The notes under the pieces: model-generated
What the model was told of the DNA's origin: nothing
The model's input: only the letters and a program-made list of their open reading frames with translations
Databases searched by the model: none
In this document: positions 24,833 to 33,096 of the stretch, piece after piece
How positions within the stretch are numbered: the first letter of the stretch is position 1
How the letters are laid out: the number at the start of each line of letters is the position of its first letter
Program-made: the position numbers and the translations under genes
Assembly: GCF_003970915.1 (NCBI RefSeq)
Contig: NZ_RXOF01000012.1
Span: 62,001 to 126,000 of the forward strand
DNA length: 64,000 nucleotides
From: Hymenobacter gummosus
GTDB taxonomy: Bacteria > Bacteroidota > Bacteroidia > Cytophagales > Hymenobacteraceae
Direction: 5' to 3'

Positions 24833-26155
24833 ATGCTTCTCTACAGCACCAACGACCACGCCCTGCGCGTGCCTTTCCGTGAGGCCCTGTTCAACAGCCT
24901 GCCCGCCGACCGCGGTCTGTACCTGCCCGTGACGATTCCGCGGCTGCCCGCCGCGTTCTGGGCCGGGCTGACCGAGTTGAGCCTGCCGCAGATAGCCTAC
25001 GAAATGGCCCGCGCCCTGCTGCAGAACGCCCTGCCCGCCGCGGTGCTGCGCGGCATCATCGACGAAGCCTTCGACTTCCCGGCGCCCGCCGTACCCTTGG
25101 GGCCCGATACCTACGTGCTGGAGCTGTTTCACGGCCCCTCGCTGGCCTTCAAGGACTTCGGGGCGCGCTTCATGAGCCGGCTGATGGGCTACTACCTGCG
25201 GCAGGAGGGCGGCCGCCCGCTCGACGTGCTGGTGGCCACCTCCGGCGACACCGGCGGGGCCGTGGCCCTGGGCTTCCTGGGCGTGCCGGGCGTGCGCGTC
25301 ACCATTCTGTACCCGCGCGGCAAGGTCAGCCCCATTCAGCAGCAGCAGCTGACCACCAACGGCCAGAACATCCGCGCCCTGGCCGTCGGCGGCACCTTCG
25401 ACGACTGCCAGGCCCTGGTGAAGCAGGCCTTTGCCGACGCCGAGCTGAACCGGCAGCTGCGCCTGACCTCGGCCAATTCCATCAACATTGCCCGGCTGAT
25501 TCCGCAGACGTTTTACTACGTCGGGGCCTACGCCCAGCTGCTGCGGCAGGGGCGGCGCGAGGTGGTGTTTTCGGTGCCCAGCGGCAACTTCGGCAACCTC
25601 GGCGCGGGGCTGCTGGCCTGGAAGATGGGCCTGCCGGTGCGCCAGTTTCTGGCCGCTACCAACGCCAACGACGTAGTGCCCGCGTTTCTGCGCAGCGGCG
25701 TGTACCAGCCGCGCCCCTCCGTGGCCACCCTTTCCAACGCCATGGACGTGGGCAACCCCAGCAACTGGGCCCGCATTGCCGACTGGTTTCGCGACGAGCC
25801 CGAGGTCCTCAGCCGGCTAGTCACCGGCTACAGCTTCTCCGACGAGCAGACCCGCGCCGCCATCCGGCAGGCCTTCGAGCAGTACGGCTACGTGCTGTGC
25901 CCCCACACGGCCATTGCCTGGCGGGCCTGGCAGCAGTGGCAGCAGGAGCACCCGCAGGCAGATGGCGTAGCCGGCGTTTTCCTCGCCACCGCTCACCCCT
26001 GCAAGTTCCCGGAAGTATTCGACTCCGAAGTAGCCGCCCGCATCGAGGTGCCCGCGCAGGTGCGGGAGCTGGCAGGCCGCCCCCGGCAGGCCACGCCCCT
26101 GCCGGTCGACTTTAAGGCCCTGAAAGCATATCTGTTGGCGGGCGCGGGCGGGTAG
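24833..26155 (+). CDS. thrC: Threonine synthase
   Basis: 440 residues. The PLP enzyme converts O-phosphohomoserine to threonine, the last step. The PLP lysine is K107 in GPSLAFKDFGARF. SGDTGGAVA and the phosphate-binding VPSGNFGNL are present. The start at 24833 gives the normal N-terminus MLLYSTNDHALRVPFREAL; upstream in-frame codons fall in the palindrome. The Ser/Thr-rich segment typical of threonine synthase (RLTSANSINIARLIPQ) is seen. Confidence 0.96.
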   Translation: MLLYSTNDHALRVPFREALFNSLPADRGLYLPVTIPRLPAAFWAGLTELSLPQIAYEMARALLQNALPAAVLRGIIDEAFDFPAPAVPLGPDTYVLELFHGPSLAFKDFGARFMSRLMGYYLRQEGGRPLDVLVATSGDTGGAVALGFLGVPGVRVTILYPRGKVSPIQQQQLTTNGQNIRALAVGGTFDDCQALVKQAFADAELNRQLRLTSANSINIARLIPQTFYYVGAYAQLLRQGRREVVFSVPSGNFGNLGAGLLAWKMGLPVRQFLAATNANDVVPAFLRSGVYQPRPSVATLSNAMDVGNPSNWARIADWFRDEPEVLSRLVTGYSFSDEQTRAAIRQAFEQYGYVLCPHTAIAWRAWQQWQQEHPQADGVAGVFLATAHPCKFPEVFDSEVAARIEVPAQVRELAGRPRQATPLPVDFKALKAYLLAGAGG

Positions 26156-26166
26156 TCCGCCTGCGG

Positions 26167-26839
26167 TTATTGTCCCAGGTAAACCGAGGCGCCGAAGCGG
26201 AACTGGACCAGGTTGAACGACGCCGTTACGTACTGCTCCTTGTTGGTCGATGAGCCGATGCTGGGGTCGTCCGGCACGGTTTTGCCCCGCATGGAGCTGG
26301 CCGAAACGCTGCCCGCCGACACTTCCAGGCCTACTTTACGGCCGAGGAAAAACACGGCGCCCGGCATCAGCGTGGCGGTGCCGCCCTGCATGGTGCTGGT
26401 GCTGCCGCTACGCCCGGTCGGGGTTTCGAGCGTGAAGTCGGTCGTGGTGTGGCCGTAGCGGGCGTCCAACTGCCCGTAGAAGCCGAGCTTGTCGGTGAGC
26501 ATCCAGTAGTAGCGCGCAAACGGCCCGATGCCGTACCGGTTGCTCGTCGATGCGGCCGTCGTTGCCGGCGGTCCGCCCGGCGTGGCCGTCTGTGTGTTGA
26601 CGGATCGGTAGCGGATGTAGCCCCCGCCCAGGCCAAGAGCCAGCTTGTCGGTGACGAAATAGCCCACATTCGGGCCCAGCTGCAGCTGCCTAATGGTTTG
26701 CGCGGAGGCAGACTGTAAGGGATTCTCCGCTTCGTTGCGGGAACCATTGTAGCCCGCGCTGCCGCCCGGCGGCCAGTTGAGCGTGGGCGGCGCTGGTTGC
26801 CGCAAGCAGAATACCGGCTAAGACAAGACCTTTTTTCAT
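26167..26839 (-). pseudogene. Outer-membrane beta-barrel gene with a frameshift after the signal peptide
   Basis: A normal start at 26839 encodes a signal peptide (MKKGLVLAGILLAATSAAHA). The mature barrel continues only in a different frame (from about 26775 down to 26167; WPPGGSAGYNGSRNE, LGPNVGYFVTDKLALGLGGGYIRY, IGPFARYYWMLTDKLGFYG). One extra base near 26776-26780 explains the break. The barrel closely resembles the protein at 8921. The frame itself stays open to the end, so the lesion is recent or a sequencing error. Confidence 0.65.
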
Positions 26840-26953
26840 CAGGAGAACGAGAATAATAGAAGTACCGCCCGCAACGCGCCCGTCGGGCCTCGTCGTGTAT
26901 CGGAGCTGGATAGCAGGCAGCAACACAAGCTGAAGTGTTCAGCCCCAAAACGC

Positions 26954-26989
26954 AAAAAAGCCCGCCGAACCGTAGTTCAGCGGGCTTTC
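26954..26989 (-). terminator. Terminator after the tRNA-Pro pair
   Basis: On the minus strand the hairpin AAAGCCCGCTGAAC/GTTCGGCGGGCTTT is followed by six T, right after the 3' end of tRNA-Pro(GGG). Confidence 0.85.
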
Positions 26990-26993
26990 GTCG

Positions 26994-27067
26994 TCGGAGT
27001 GGCAGGATTCGAACCTGCGACCTCCAGCACCCCATGCTGGCGCGATACCAGGCTACGCTACACCCCG
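26994..27067 (-). tRNA. tRNA-Pro (anticodon GGG)
   Basis: Seventy-four bases fold as a full cloverleaf. The acceptor stem is CGGGGTG with CACTCCG (one G-T pair). The anticodon stem is CCAGC/GCTGG around loop ATGGGGT, giving anticodon GGG with G37. The T arm is GCAGGTTCGAATCCTGC. CCA is not encoded. Confidence 0.95.
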
Positions 27068-27147
27068 AGCGTTGGCGCCCTTCGGGAAGGCGCCGGTACA
27101 TCATCCTCGGCAACCGTTGCTGGTATTCAGCGGCTGCTTCCTAGTAG

Positions 27148-27221
27148 TCGGGGTGGCAGGATTCGAACCTACGGCCTCTACGTCCCGAACGTAGCGCGCT
27201 ACCGGGCTGCGCTACACCCCG
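27148..27221 (-). tRNA. tRNA-Pro (anticodon CGG)
   Basis: Seventy-four bases. The acceptor stem is CGGGGTG with CACCCCG. The anticodon stem CTACG/CGTAG encloses TTCGGGA, anticodon CGG. It is transcribed ahead of tRNA-Pro(GGG); the 80-base spacer holds only a small GGCGCC hairpin. Confidence 0.95.
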
Positions 27222-27439
27222 TTTTCGGATAATGTGGGTGCAAATGTACACGCATATTCTGGACTGATGCAACTACGAAGCGAGAAAATTTCTTTAGGCC
27301 GGGGCCGGGCATCATGGCACGAATGTTGGCCCCGCCGGCGTTCAGCAGGTGGCCTGTCGGGGCTACGCGCTGAACGCCAACCGCTCAACGTGCGGAAAAT
27401 CCGTATCTTGCGCCCCGAAACGCCGTCTTGCTTCCACCT

Positions 27440-27814
27440 ATGAAAGCGTTTATCTACTCTGCTTTTTTTCTGGCGCTGCCGCTGGTTGGCCGCGCCCAAA
27501 CCACTCCCGCCGCCCCGGCCCGCCAGTCCCTCATCACCTCCGACACGGTGCAGAAGAAGGTCGACGGCCCCGGCATTACCTTCAGCGTGGAGGCCAACCG
27601 CGTGAGCAAAACCATGCGGGTACGCACCAACGCCAAGGGCCCCATGCAGCTGGAAGTCAACGACTCCGACGGCCGTCCGGTGCTGACCAAGTCCTTGTCG
27701 GCCAACGGCTCGGTTTTGTCGGTTCCCATCGGCAACCTGCCCGACGGCAGCTACGTGGTGCGCTGCTCGGTGGCCGATAAAACCTTTATGCGCCGCATCA
27801 CGGTGGGCCAGTAA
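27440..27814 (+). CDS. Small secreted protein consisting mainly of a T9SS-like C-terminal domain
   Basis: 124 residues. A signal peptide (about 1-20, cut after GRA) and a Thr/Ala/Pro linker are followed by one beta-sandwich (about 46-124). This has the pattern of the type A sorting domain of type IX secretion: LEVNDSDGRPVLTKSL, then IGNLPDGSYVVRC, then a final strand RRITVGQ. Usually this domain sits at the end of a large cargo; here it is almost the whole protein. Export by T9SS is inference. Confidence 0.65.
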   Translation: MKAFIYSAFFLALPLVGRAQTTPAAPARQSLITSDTVQKKVDGPGITFSVEANRVSKTMRVRTNAKGPMQLEVNDSDGRPVLTKSLSANGSVLSVPIGNLPDGSYVVRCSVADKTFMRRITVGQ

Positions 27815-27865
27815 GCGGCCCGGGCCGCGCAGGCTGCCCGAACCACTCGAACCGTCAATATTTGC

Positions 27866-27899
27866 AGCCTCCCGGTCAAGCTCTGGCCGGGAGGCTTTT
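27866..27899 (+). terminator. Rho-independent terminator
   Basis: The hairpin AGCCTCCCGG/CCGGGAGGCT is followed by TTTT, about 50 bases after the small secreted protein gene and 23 bases before the oxidoreductase start. Confidence 0.8.
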
Positions 27900-27921
27900 G
27901 TTTGCCTCCGCCGCCACTCGT

Positions 27922-29061
27922 ATGCCCGCACCGCTTTCGTACTGGGAACAACAAACTTTTCTACAGGGCTGCGACGTGGCCGTGGTGGGCGGCGGGCTGG
28001 TGGGCCTCACGGCGGCCATCTTCACCAAGCGGCTCCGGCCCCGCGCCCGGGTGCTGGTGCTGGAGCGCGACGTGCTGCCCAACGGCGCCAGCACCAAAAA
28101 CGCCGGTTTCGCCTGCTTCGGCAGCGTGTCGGAGCTGATGGAGCAGGAGCAGCGCGGCGGCACGGCGGCGCTGCTGGCGGTGGTGCGCTACCGCTGGGAA
28201 GGCCTGCGCCTGCTGCGCGAGCTGCTGGGCGACGCGGCCATCGGCTACGAGCCGCTGGGCGGCTTTGAGCTGTTTCGGGCCGAGGAAGCCGCCCTGGCCG
28301 AGCGCTGCCGCGCCCGGCTCGACTACTACAACCAACTGCTGGCGCCCGTCATCGGGGAGCCGGAAATCTTCCGTCCGGCCGAGCACCGCCGGGCCGAGTT
28401 TGGCTTTGCGGGCGTGCATAGCATACTCGAAAACGTGGCCGAGGGCGCCCTCGACACCGGCCGCATGATGCTGGCCCTGTTGCGCCTGGCCTGGCAGGAA
28501 GGCGTGACGGTGCTGCACGGCGTGCCGGCCACCGCCCTGGAAAGCGGCCCCGCGTCGGTGACGCTGCGCACCCCGCTGGCCGACATCGAAGCGGGGCGGG
28601 TGCTGCTGGCCACCAACGCATTCAGCCGGCAGTTCTTCCCCGACCTCGACGTGACGCCCGGCCGCGGGCAGGTGCTGGTGACGGCGCCCGTGCCCGGTCT
28701 GCACCTGCCCGGCACTTTCCACTACGACCGGGGCTACTACTATTTCCGCCCCCTGCCCGGTGGCCGCCTGCTGCTGGGCGGGGGCCGCCACCTCGATTTC
28801 GCCGCCGAAGCCACCACCGAGCCCGGTCTGACGCCACTGGTGCAGGAGCGCCTGGAGCAGCTGCTACGGGAGGTTATTCTGCCCGGCCGCGAGGTGGCCA
28901 TCGAGCACCGCTGGAGTGGAGTCATGGGCTTTGGCCAGGAATTGGAGCCATTCGTTGGGGAGCTGGCGCCGGGCATCTACGGGGCCTTGCGCTGCAACGG
29001 CATGGGCGTGGCGATGGGCAGCCGCAGCGGGCAGCGCGCGGCGGAGCTGCTGGTGGGCTGA
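27922..29061 (+). CDS. FAD-dependent oxidoreductase (DAO family)
   Basis: 379 residues. The Rossmann dinucleotide motif is VAVVGGGLVGLTAA (near residue 16), followed by the acidic strand VLVLERDVLPNGASTKNAGFAC, where the GAS..NAG segment is typical of the glycine/D-amino-acid oxidase superfamily. Other hallmarks are GRGQVLVT and a C-terminal RWSGVMGFGQELEPFVG...CNGMGVAMGSRSG. The substrate is an amine or amino acid by family; which one cannot be told. The start follows the terminator at 27866-27899. It is cytosolic and stands alone. Confidence 0.88.
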   Translation: MPAPLSYWEQQTFLQGCDVAVVGGGLVGLTAAIFTKRLRPRARVLVLERDVLPNGASTKNAGFACFGSVSELMEQEQRGGTAALLAVVRYRWEGLRLLRELLGDAAIGYEPLGGFELFRAEEAALAERCRARLDYYNQLLAPVIGEPEIFRPAEHRRAEFGFAGVHSILENVAEGALDTGRMMLALLRLAWQEGVTVLHGVPATALESGPASVTLRTPLADIEAGRVLLATNAFSRQFFPDLDVTPGRGQVLVTAPVPGLHLPGTFHYDRGYYYFRPLPGGRLLLGGGRHLDFAAEATTEPGLTPLVQERLEQLLREVILPGREVAIEHRWSGVMGFGQELEPFVGELAPGIYGALRCNGMGVAMGSRSGQRAAELLVG

Positions 29062-29236
29062 GGCTCCATAACTTGCTCAGCGTTGAAGACGGATTGACTT
29101 CTGCTGCCTGGCCGGGCGTCACTGACCGGCCAGCACCGGGCAGGCACTACTAGAACCGGCGCAGGCCGGGACTTGACCGCTTGCAACCCCTGCATAACTC
29201 AACGGCCTCTTTTGTAGCAACAGCAGCTCGATAGCA

Positions 29237-29668
29237 ATGCGCGTTACTTCTCTACTTCTTATCGGCAGTGGGCTATGTATGCTCGGCCTGTCATCCGCCA
29301 AGGCTCAGACTACCAATTCGCTGGCCGATGCCCGCTACTCCCGGGCCGATACGTTGCGGGCCGTCGGGCACCTGTTTGCCAAGCGCACCAAGGGCGCGGT
29401 GGGCTACACCAGCGCCGGGGCCTCCATCGTTTCCGCTTCCCTGTTTCGCCCCAAGCCCGACGAATGGGTGCCGGCGATTGAAAAGCAGTCGACCAGGGGC
29501 GGCTGGCTGTTTGGGGGCGCCATGCTCGGTTATGGCGCCGCCCGGCTGAGCCGCTACGGGGCCGAGCGTTTCGAGCAAATTACCGCCGCCTACGAGCAGG
29601 GGGAACCGCTGCCGCCGTACGTGCGCCGGCAGCTGAAAACCAAATACTTCCGCTACCGGCCGTTTTAG
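29237..29668 (+). CDS. Secreted hypothetical protein
   Basis: 143 residues with a signal peptide (about 1-23, cut after AKA). Positively charged segments (LFAKRTKG, RRQLKTKYFRYRPF) and a Gly-rich hydrophobic stretch (GGWLFGGAMLGYGAARLSRYG) follow. No family was recognised. The 175-base gap upstream shows no other gene. Confidence 0.65.
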   Translation: MRVTSLLLIGSGLCMLGLSSAKAQTTNSLADARYSRADTLRAVGHLFAKRTKGAVGYTSAGASIVSASLFRPKPDEWVPAIEKQSTRGGWLFGGAMLGYGAARLSRYGAERFEQITAAYEQGEPLPPYVRRQLKTKYFRYRPF

Positions 29669-29692
29669 GCGCGGTGCCCGCTTCGTCCGCAC

Positions 29693-29794
29693 CGTAGCGC
29701 GAACTTGTAGTTCGCGTATCGTTGAACGACAAGCCTCTGGACGCTATTCGTGCCAACGTCAGCACTGATACGCGAACTGAAAGTTCGCGCTACG
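29693..29794. repeat. Dispersed palindromic repeat, family 1, copy 2
   Basis: Arms begin CGTAGCGCGAAC and end GTTCGCGCTACG, with GATACGCGAA words inside, as in the copies at 1474, 54556 and 57626. It lies between convergent genes. Confidence 0.85.
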
Positions 29795-29830
29795 ACGCGG
29801 GCGGCGCGAACCAGGCGGATGCACAGTTAG

Positions 29831-31615
29831 TTACGCCTCTTCGCTCTGCAGCTGCCGCTCGTAGAGGGCGCGGTACAGGCCTTCGGGCTCGGCCATCAGC
29901 GCCTCGTGGGTGCCGTGCTGCACGATGCGGCCGTCGTCGAGCACCAGGATGTGGTCGGCCAGCTTTACCGACGACACGCGGTGGGAGATGATGAGGCTGG
30001 TGCGGTTCTGCATGATGCGCTGCAGGCTGGCCAGGATGGCGTTTTCGGTCTTGGTATCGACGGCCGAGAGCGAGTCGTCCAGGATCAGGATGCTGGGCTC
30101 CTTGATGAGGGCGCGGGCAATGCTCACGCGCTGCTTCTGCCCGCCCGACAGCGTAATGCCCCGCTCGCCCACTTTCGTGTCGAAGCCCTCGGGGAAGCGC
30201 AGGATGTTCTCGTACACGTCGGCGTCCTTGGCGGCCTGCTCGATTTGGGCCTGGGTACTGTGGTCAAGGCCAAAGGCGATGTTGCGGCCGATGGTGTCGG
30301 AGAACAGGAACACGTCCTGGGGCACGTAGCCGATCTGGCTGCGCAGCGAGGTCAGCGCGTAGTCGCGCACGTCCACGCCGTCGATGAGAATGCGGCCGCT
30401 CGACACGTCGTAGAGGCGGCAGAGCAGGTTGGCCACGGTGGTCTTGCCTGAGCCGGTGTTGCCGATAACGGCCAGCGTGTGCCCCGGCTGGATGCGGAAC
30501 GAGACGTCCTGCAGGGCCTGAATGCCGGTGTCGGGGTACACGAACGAGACATTTTCGAACACGATGTCGCCCTCAATGGGCCGCTCCACGTGGTTCAAGG
30601 ATACGATATCGGTTTTCTGATCCAGAAATTCGTTGATGCGGGCCTGCGAGGCTTCGGCGCGCTGCACCAGCGACGACGTCCAGCCCAGCGCCGTAACGGG
30701 CCAGGTGAGCAGGTTCACGTAGATGAGGAACTCGGCAATGGTGCCGGTGGTGATGGTGCCGCGGATAACTTCCTGCCCGCCAATCCAGACCGTAATGACC
30801 GTGCTGATGCCCGACAGGAACATGATGAGCGGGAAGAACAGCGAGTTGACGAAGTTCAGGCTCAGCGACTTGCCGCGGTACTCATCGGAAGCGGCGGTGA
30901 AGTTGCGGTGCGAGTCGGCCTCGCGCACGAAGCTTTTGATGACGCGCACGCCCGAAAACGCCTCCTGCACAAACGTCGTCATGCCCGCCAGCGCCTTCTG
31001 GATTTCGTCGGACTTCTTCTCAATCAGCCCGTTGACGTAGAAGATGCTCACGCTCAGGATGGGCAGCGGCAGCAGGGTCAGCAAAGTCAGCTTCACGTTG
31101 ACAATCAGCATCAGCGGCACGATGAGCAGAAACAGAATGACCAGCTGCAGGAAGTACATGATGGCCGGCCCGATGTACATGCGCACCCGGCCCACGTCCT
31201 CCGAAATGCGCGACATCAGGTCGCCGGTGCTGTGGCGGCGGTAGAAGCTCAGCGGCAGGGACTGGTAGTGCTGGTAGATTTCGTTTTTCTGGTCGTTTTC
31301 GATGTGCCGGCTCATCACGATGAGCGTCTGGCGCATGAAGAACAGGAAGACCCCGCGCAGCAGGGCCAGCACGATGATGAGCGTGCCGTAGAGAATGATG
31401 TTGCGCCCGAACAGGGAGTACACTTCCTGCTGCGCCTGGGTGCCGGCGAACAGGTGGTAGAGCACGATGCCCTCCTGCACCAGGTCGAAGGCGTAGCGCA
31501 CCACCTGGGCCGGGAAAATGGCCAGCAGGGTGCTCAGGGCCACGAACAGCACCCCGCCGAGGAAGTGCCACTTGTAGCGAATCAGGTACTTGTCAGTTGC
31601 GCGGAGGGCTTTCAC
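29831..31615 (-). CDS. ABC exporter, fused membrane and ATPase domains (MsbA type)
   Basis: 594 residues. Six transmembrane helices (about 15-320) precede an ATPase domain with Walker A GNTGSGKTT, Q-loop GYVPQDVFLFSD, signature LSGGQKQR, Walker B ILILDDS and H-loop ISHRVSS. In Walker B the usual catalytic Glu is Asp (LDDS), found in some exporters of the heterodimer or lipid-flippase type, so ATP hydrolysis may be altered. It is divergent from the leucine-type dehydrogenase; this pair next to nusB is common in Bacteroidota. Confidence 0.9.
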   Translation of the reverse strand: MKALRATDKYLIRYKWHFLGGVLFVALSTLLAIFPAQVVRYAFDLVQEGIVLYHLFAGTQAQQEVYSLFGRNIILYGTLIIVLALLRGVFLFFMRQTLIVMSRHIENDQKNEIYQHYQSLPLSFYRRHSTGDLMSRISEDVGRVRMYIGPAIMYFLQLVILFLLIVPLMLIVNVKLTLLTLLPLPILSVSIFYVNGLIEKKSDEIQKALAGMTTFVQEAFSGVRVIKSFVREADSHRNFTAASDEYRGKSLSLNFVNSLFFPLIMFLSGISTVITVWIGGQEVIRGTITTGTIAEFLIYVNLLTWPVTALGWTSSLVQRAEASQARINEFLDQKTDIVSLNHVERPIEGDIVFENVSFVYPDTGIQALQDVSFRIQPGHTLAVIGNTGSGKTTVANLLCRLYDVSSGRILIDGVDVRDYALTSLRSQIGYVPQDVFLFSDTIGRNIAFGLDHSTQAQIEQAAKDADVYENILRFPEGFDTKVGERGITLSGGQKQRVSIARALIKEPSILILDDSLSAVDTKTENAILASLQRIMQNRTSLIISHRVSSVKLADHILVLDDGRIVQHGTHEALMAEPEGLYRALYERQLQSEEA

Positions 31616-31733
31616 GGGCGGGGCGGGAGAGGGGCTGCGGACGGGCCGGCGGCCGGCGAAAAAGTGGGGCAGGAAAGGAAGCCGCCCGCCTACCGAACGA
31701 ACGTTAGCGGTGGGCGTAGTCGGAAAAACGGGC

Positions 31734-31741
31734 TACCTTTG
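31734..31741 (+). promoter_or_regulatory. -7 element for the leucine-type dehydrogenase gene
   Basis: TACCTTTG, full match to TAnnTTTG, about 160 bases upstream of the ATG, giving a long 5' leader. Confidence 0.5.
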
Positions 31742-31763
31742 TGGCCGGTTTCGGAGCGGTGGC

Positions 31764-31771
31764 CAAAGGTA
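31764..31771 (-). promoter_or_regulatory. -7 element for the ABC exporter gene
   Basis: On the minus strand TACCTTTG, full match, facing the plus-strand element at 31734-31741. The two predicted transcripts would start within about 10 bases of each other and overlap at their 5' ends. Confidence 0.5.
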
Positions 31772-31902
31772 CTGCGCAGGGGGAAGTCAGTAGTCTGCAA
31801 ACCGGCCATGACTCCCTTTTGTGCGGAAAAACGTAGGTAACCGAGTCGATAACCGATACGCCTCCCTTTTCTCCCTACCCATTCCCACAAACATTTTTCC
31901 CC

Positions 31903-32994
31903 ATGGTTGAGATTCAAGCCCTGCCCGAGACGAGCATCTTCGGCCAGATTGCTGATCATCAGCACGAACAGGTCGTGTTCTGCCACGACCACGAAACCGG
32001 CCTGCGGGCCATCATCGGCATCCACAACACCGTGCTCGGGCCCGCCCTCGGCGGCACGCGCATGTGGCACTACGCCTCGGAAGCCGAAGCCCTCAACGAC
32101 GTGCTGCGCCTCTCGCGCGGCATGACCTACAAGGCCGCCATTTCGGGCCTCAACCTGGGCGGGGGCAAAGCCGTCATCATCGGCGACGCCAAAACCATCA
32201 AGACCGAAGCCCTGCTGCGCAAGTTCGGGCGCTTCGTGCAGAACCTCAACGGCAAGTACATCACGGCCGAGGATGTGAACATGACCACCAAGGACATGGA
32301 GTACATCCGCATGGAAACCAAGCACGTAGCCGGCCTGCCCGAATCGATGGGCGGCTCGGGCGACCCCTCGCCGGTAACCGCCTACGGCACCTACATGGGC
32401 ATGAAAGCCGCCGCCAAGAAGGCGTTCGGCTCCGACTCGCTGGCCGGCAAGCGCATTGCCGTGCAGGGCGTGGGCCACGTGGGCACCTACCTGCTGGAGC
32501 ACCTCACCAAGGAGGGCGCCCACATCGTGCTGACCGACTATTACCGCGAGCGGGCCGAAGAAGCCGGGGCCAAGTTCGGCGCCCAGGTGGTCGGCCTCGA
32601 CGCCATCTACGACCAGGACGTGGACATCTACTCGCCCTGCGCCCTCGGGGCCACCATCAACGACGACACCATCGACCGGCTGAAGTGCCACGTGGTGGCG
32701 GGCTGCGCCAATAACCAGCTCAAGGAAGAGAACGTGCACGGCCCGGCCCTGGTAGACCGCGGTATCCTGTACGCCCCTGACTTCCTCATCAACGCCGGCG
32801 GCCTGATCAACGTCTACTCCGAAGTGACCGGCAGCACCCGCCAGGGCGCCCTCACCCAGACCGAGAAAATCTACGACTACACCCTCCAGGTACTGGAGAA
32901 AGCCGCGGCCGAAGGCTTGCACCCGCAAGCGGCCGCCATCCGCCAGGCCGAGCAGCGCATCGCCGCCATCGGCCGGGTGAAATCGACTTATTAA
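31903..32994 (+). CDS. Leucine-type (Glu/Leu/Phe/Val) dehydrogenase
   Basis: 363 residues, the length of leucine dehydrogenases. It reversibly deaminates a branched-chain amino acid with NAD. The catalytic lysine is K89 in LNLGGGKAVI. The substrate loop is PALGGTRMW, and the NAD-binding fold starts at VQGVGHVGTYLLE. The Asn-rich PDFLINAGGLINVY near the C-terminus is characteristic. Leucine or valine is the likely substrate by length and motifs. The gene runs into nusB with a palindrome filling the gap. Confidence 0.92.
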   Translation: MVEIQALPETSIFGQIADHQHEQVVFCHDHETGLRAIIGIHNTVLGPALGGTRMWHYASEAEALNDVLRLSRGMTYKAAISGLNLGGGKAVIIGDAKTIKTEALLRKFGRFVQNLNGKYITAEDVNMTTKDMEYIRMETKHVAGLPESMGGSGDPSPVTAYGTYMGMKAAAKKAFGSDSLAGKRIAVQGVGHVGTYLLEHLTKEGAHIVLTDYYRERAEEAGAKFGAQVVGLDAIYDQDVDIYSPCALGATINDDTIDRLKCHVVAGCANNQLKEENVHGPALVDRGILYAPDFLINAGGLINVYSEVTGSTRQGALTQTEKIYDYTLQVLEKAAAEGLHPQAAAIRQAEQRIAAIGRVKSTY

Positions 32995-33095
32995 ATGGTC
33001 GAATGGCTAAATGGTTAAATGGCTGGTCGTTCTGGCGACGCAAGAACAATCAACCATTTGACCATTTAGCCATTTAGCCATTCAACCATTCAACC
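32993..33095. repeat. Gap-filling palindrome of AATGGCTA words
   Basis: Left arm (32993-33025) starts inside the dehydrogenase stop codon. Right arm (33049-33095) ends one base before the nusB ATG. Both arms consist of repeated AAATGG and CCATTTAG-type 7-8-mers. Confidence 0.85.
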
Positions 33096-33096
33096 C

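Noticed and set aside
26994-27221. tRNA genes as attachment sites of an integrated element
   Set aside because: No integrase gene and no direct repeat of a tRNA end was found nearby; the restriction island is elsewhere.
31808-31840. A short ORF (MTPFCAEKRR) upstream of the leucine-type dehydrogenase as a regulatory leader peptide
   Set aside because: No enrichment in branched-chain residues and no terminator follows, so nothing supports attenuation there.
31615-31902. Riboswitch in the long leader of the leucine-type dehydrogenase
   Set aside because: No known riboswitch core or conserved hairpin set could be recognised by eye.
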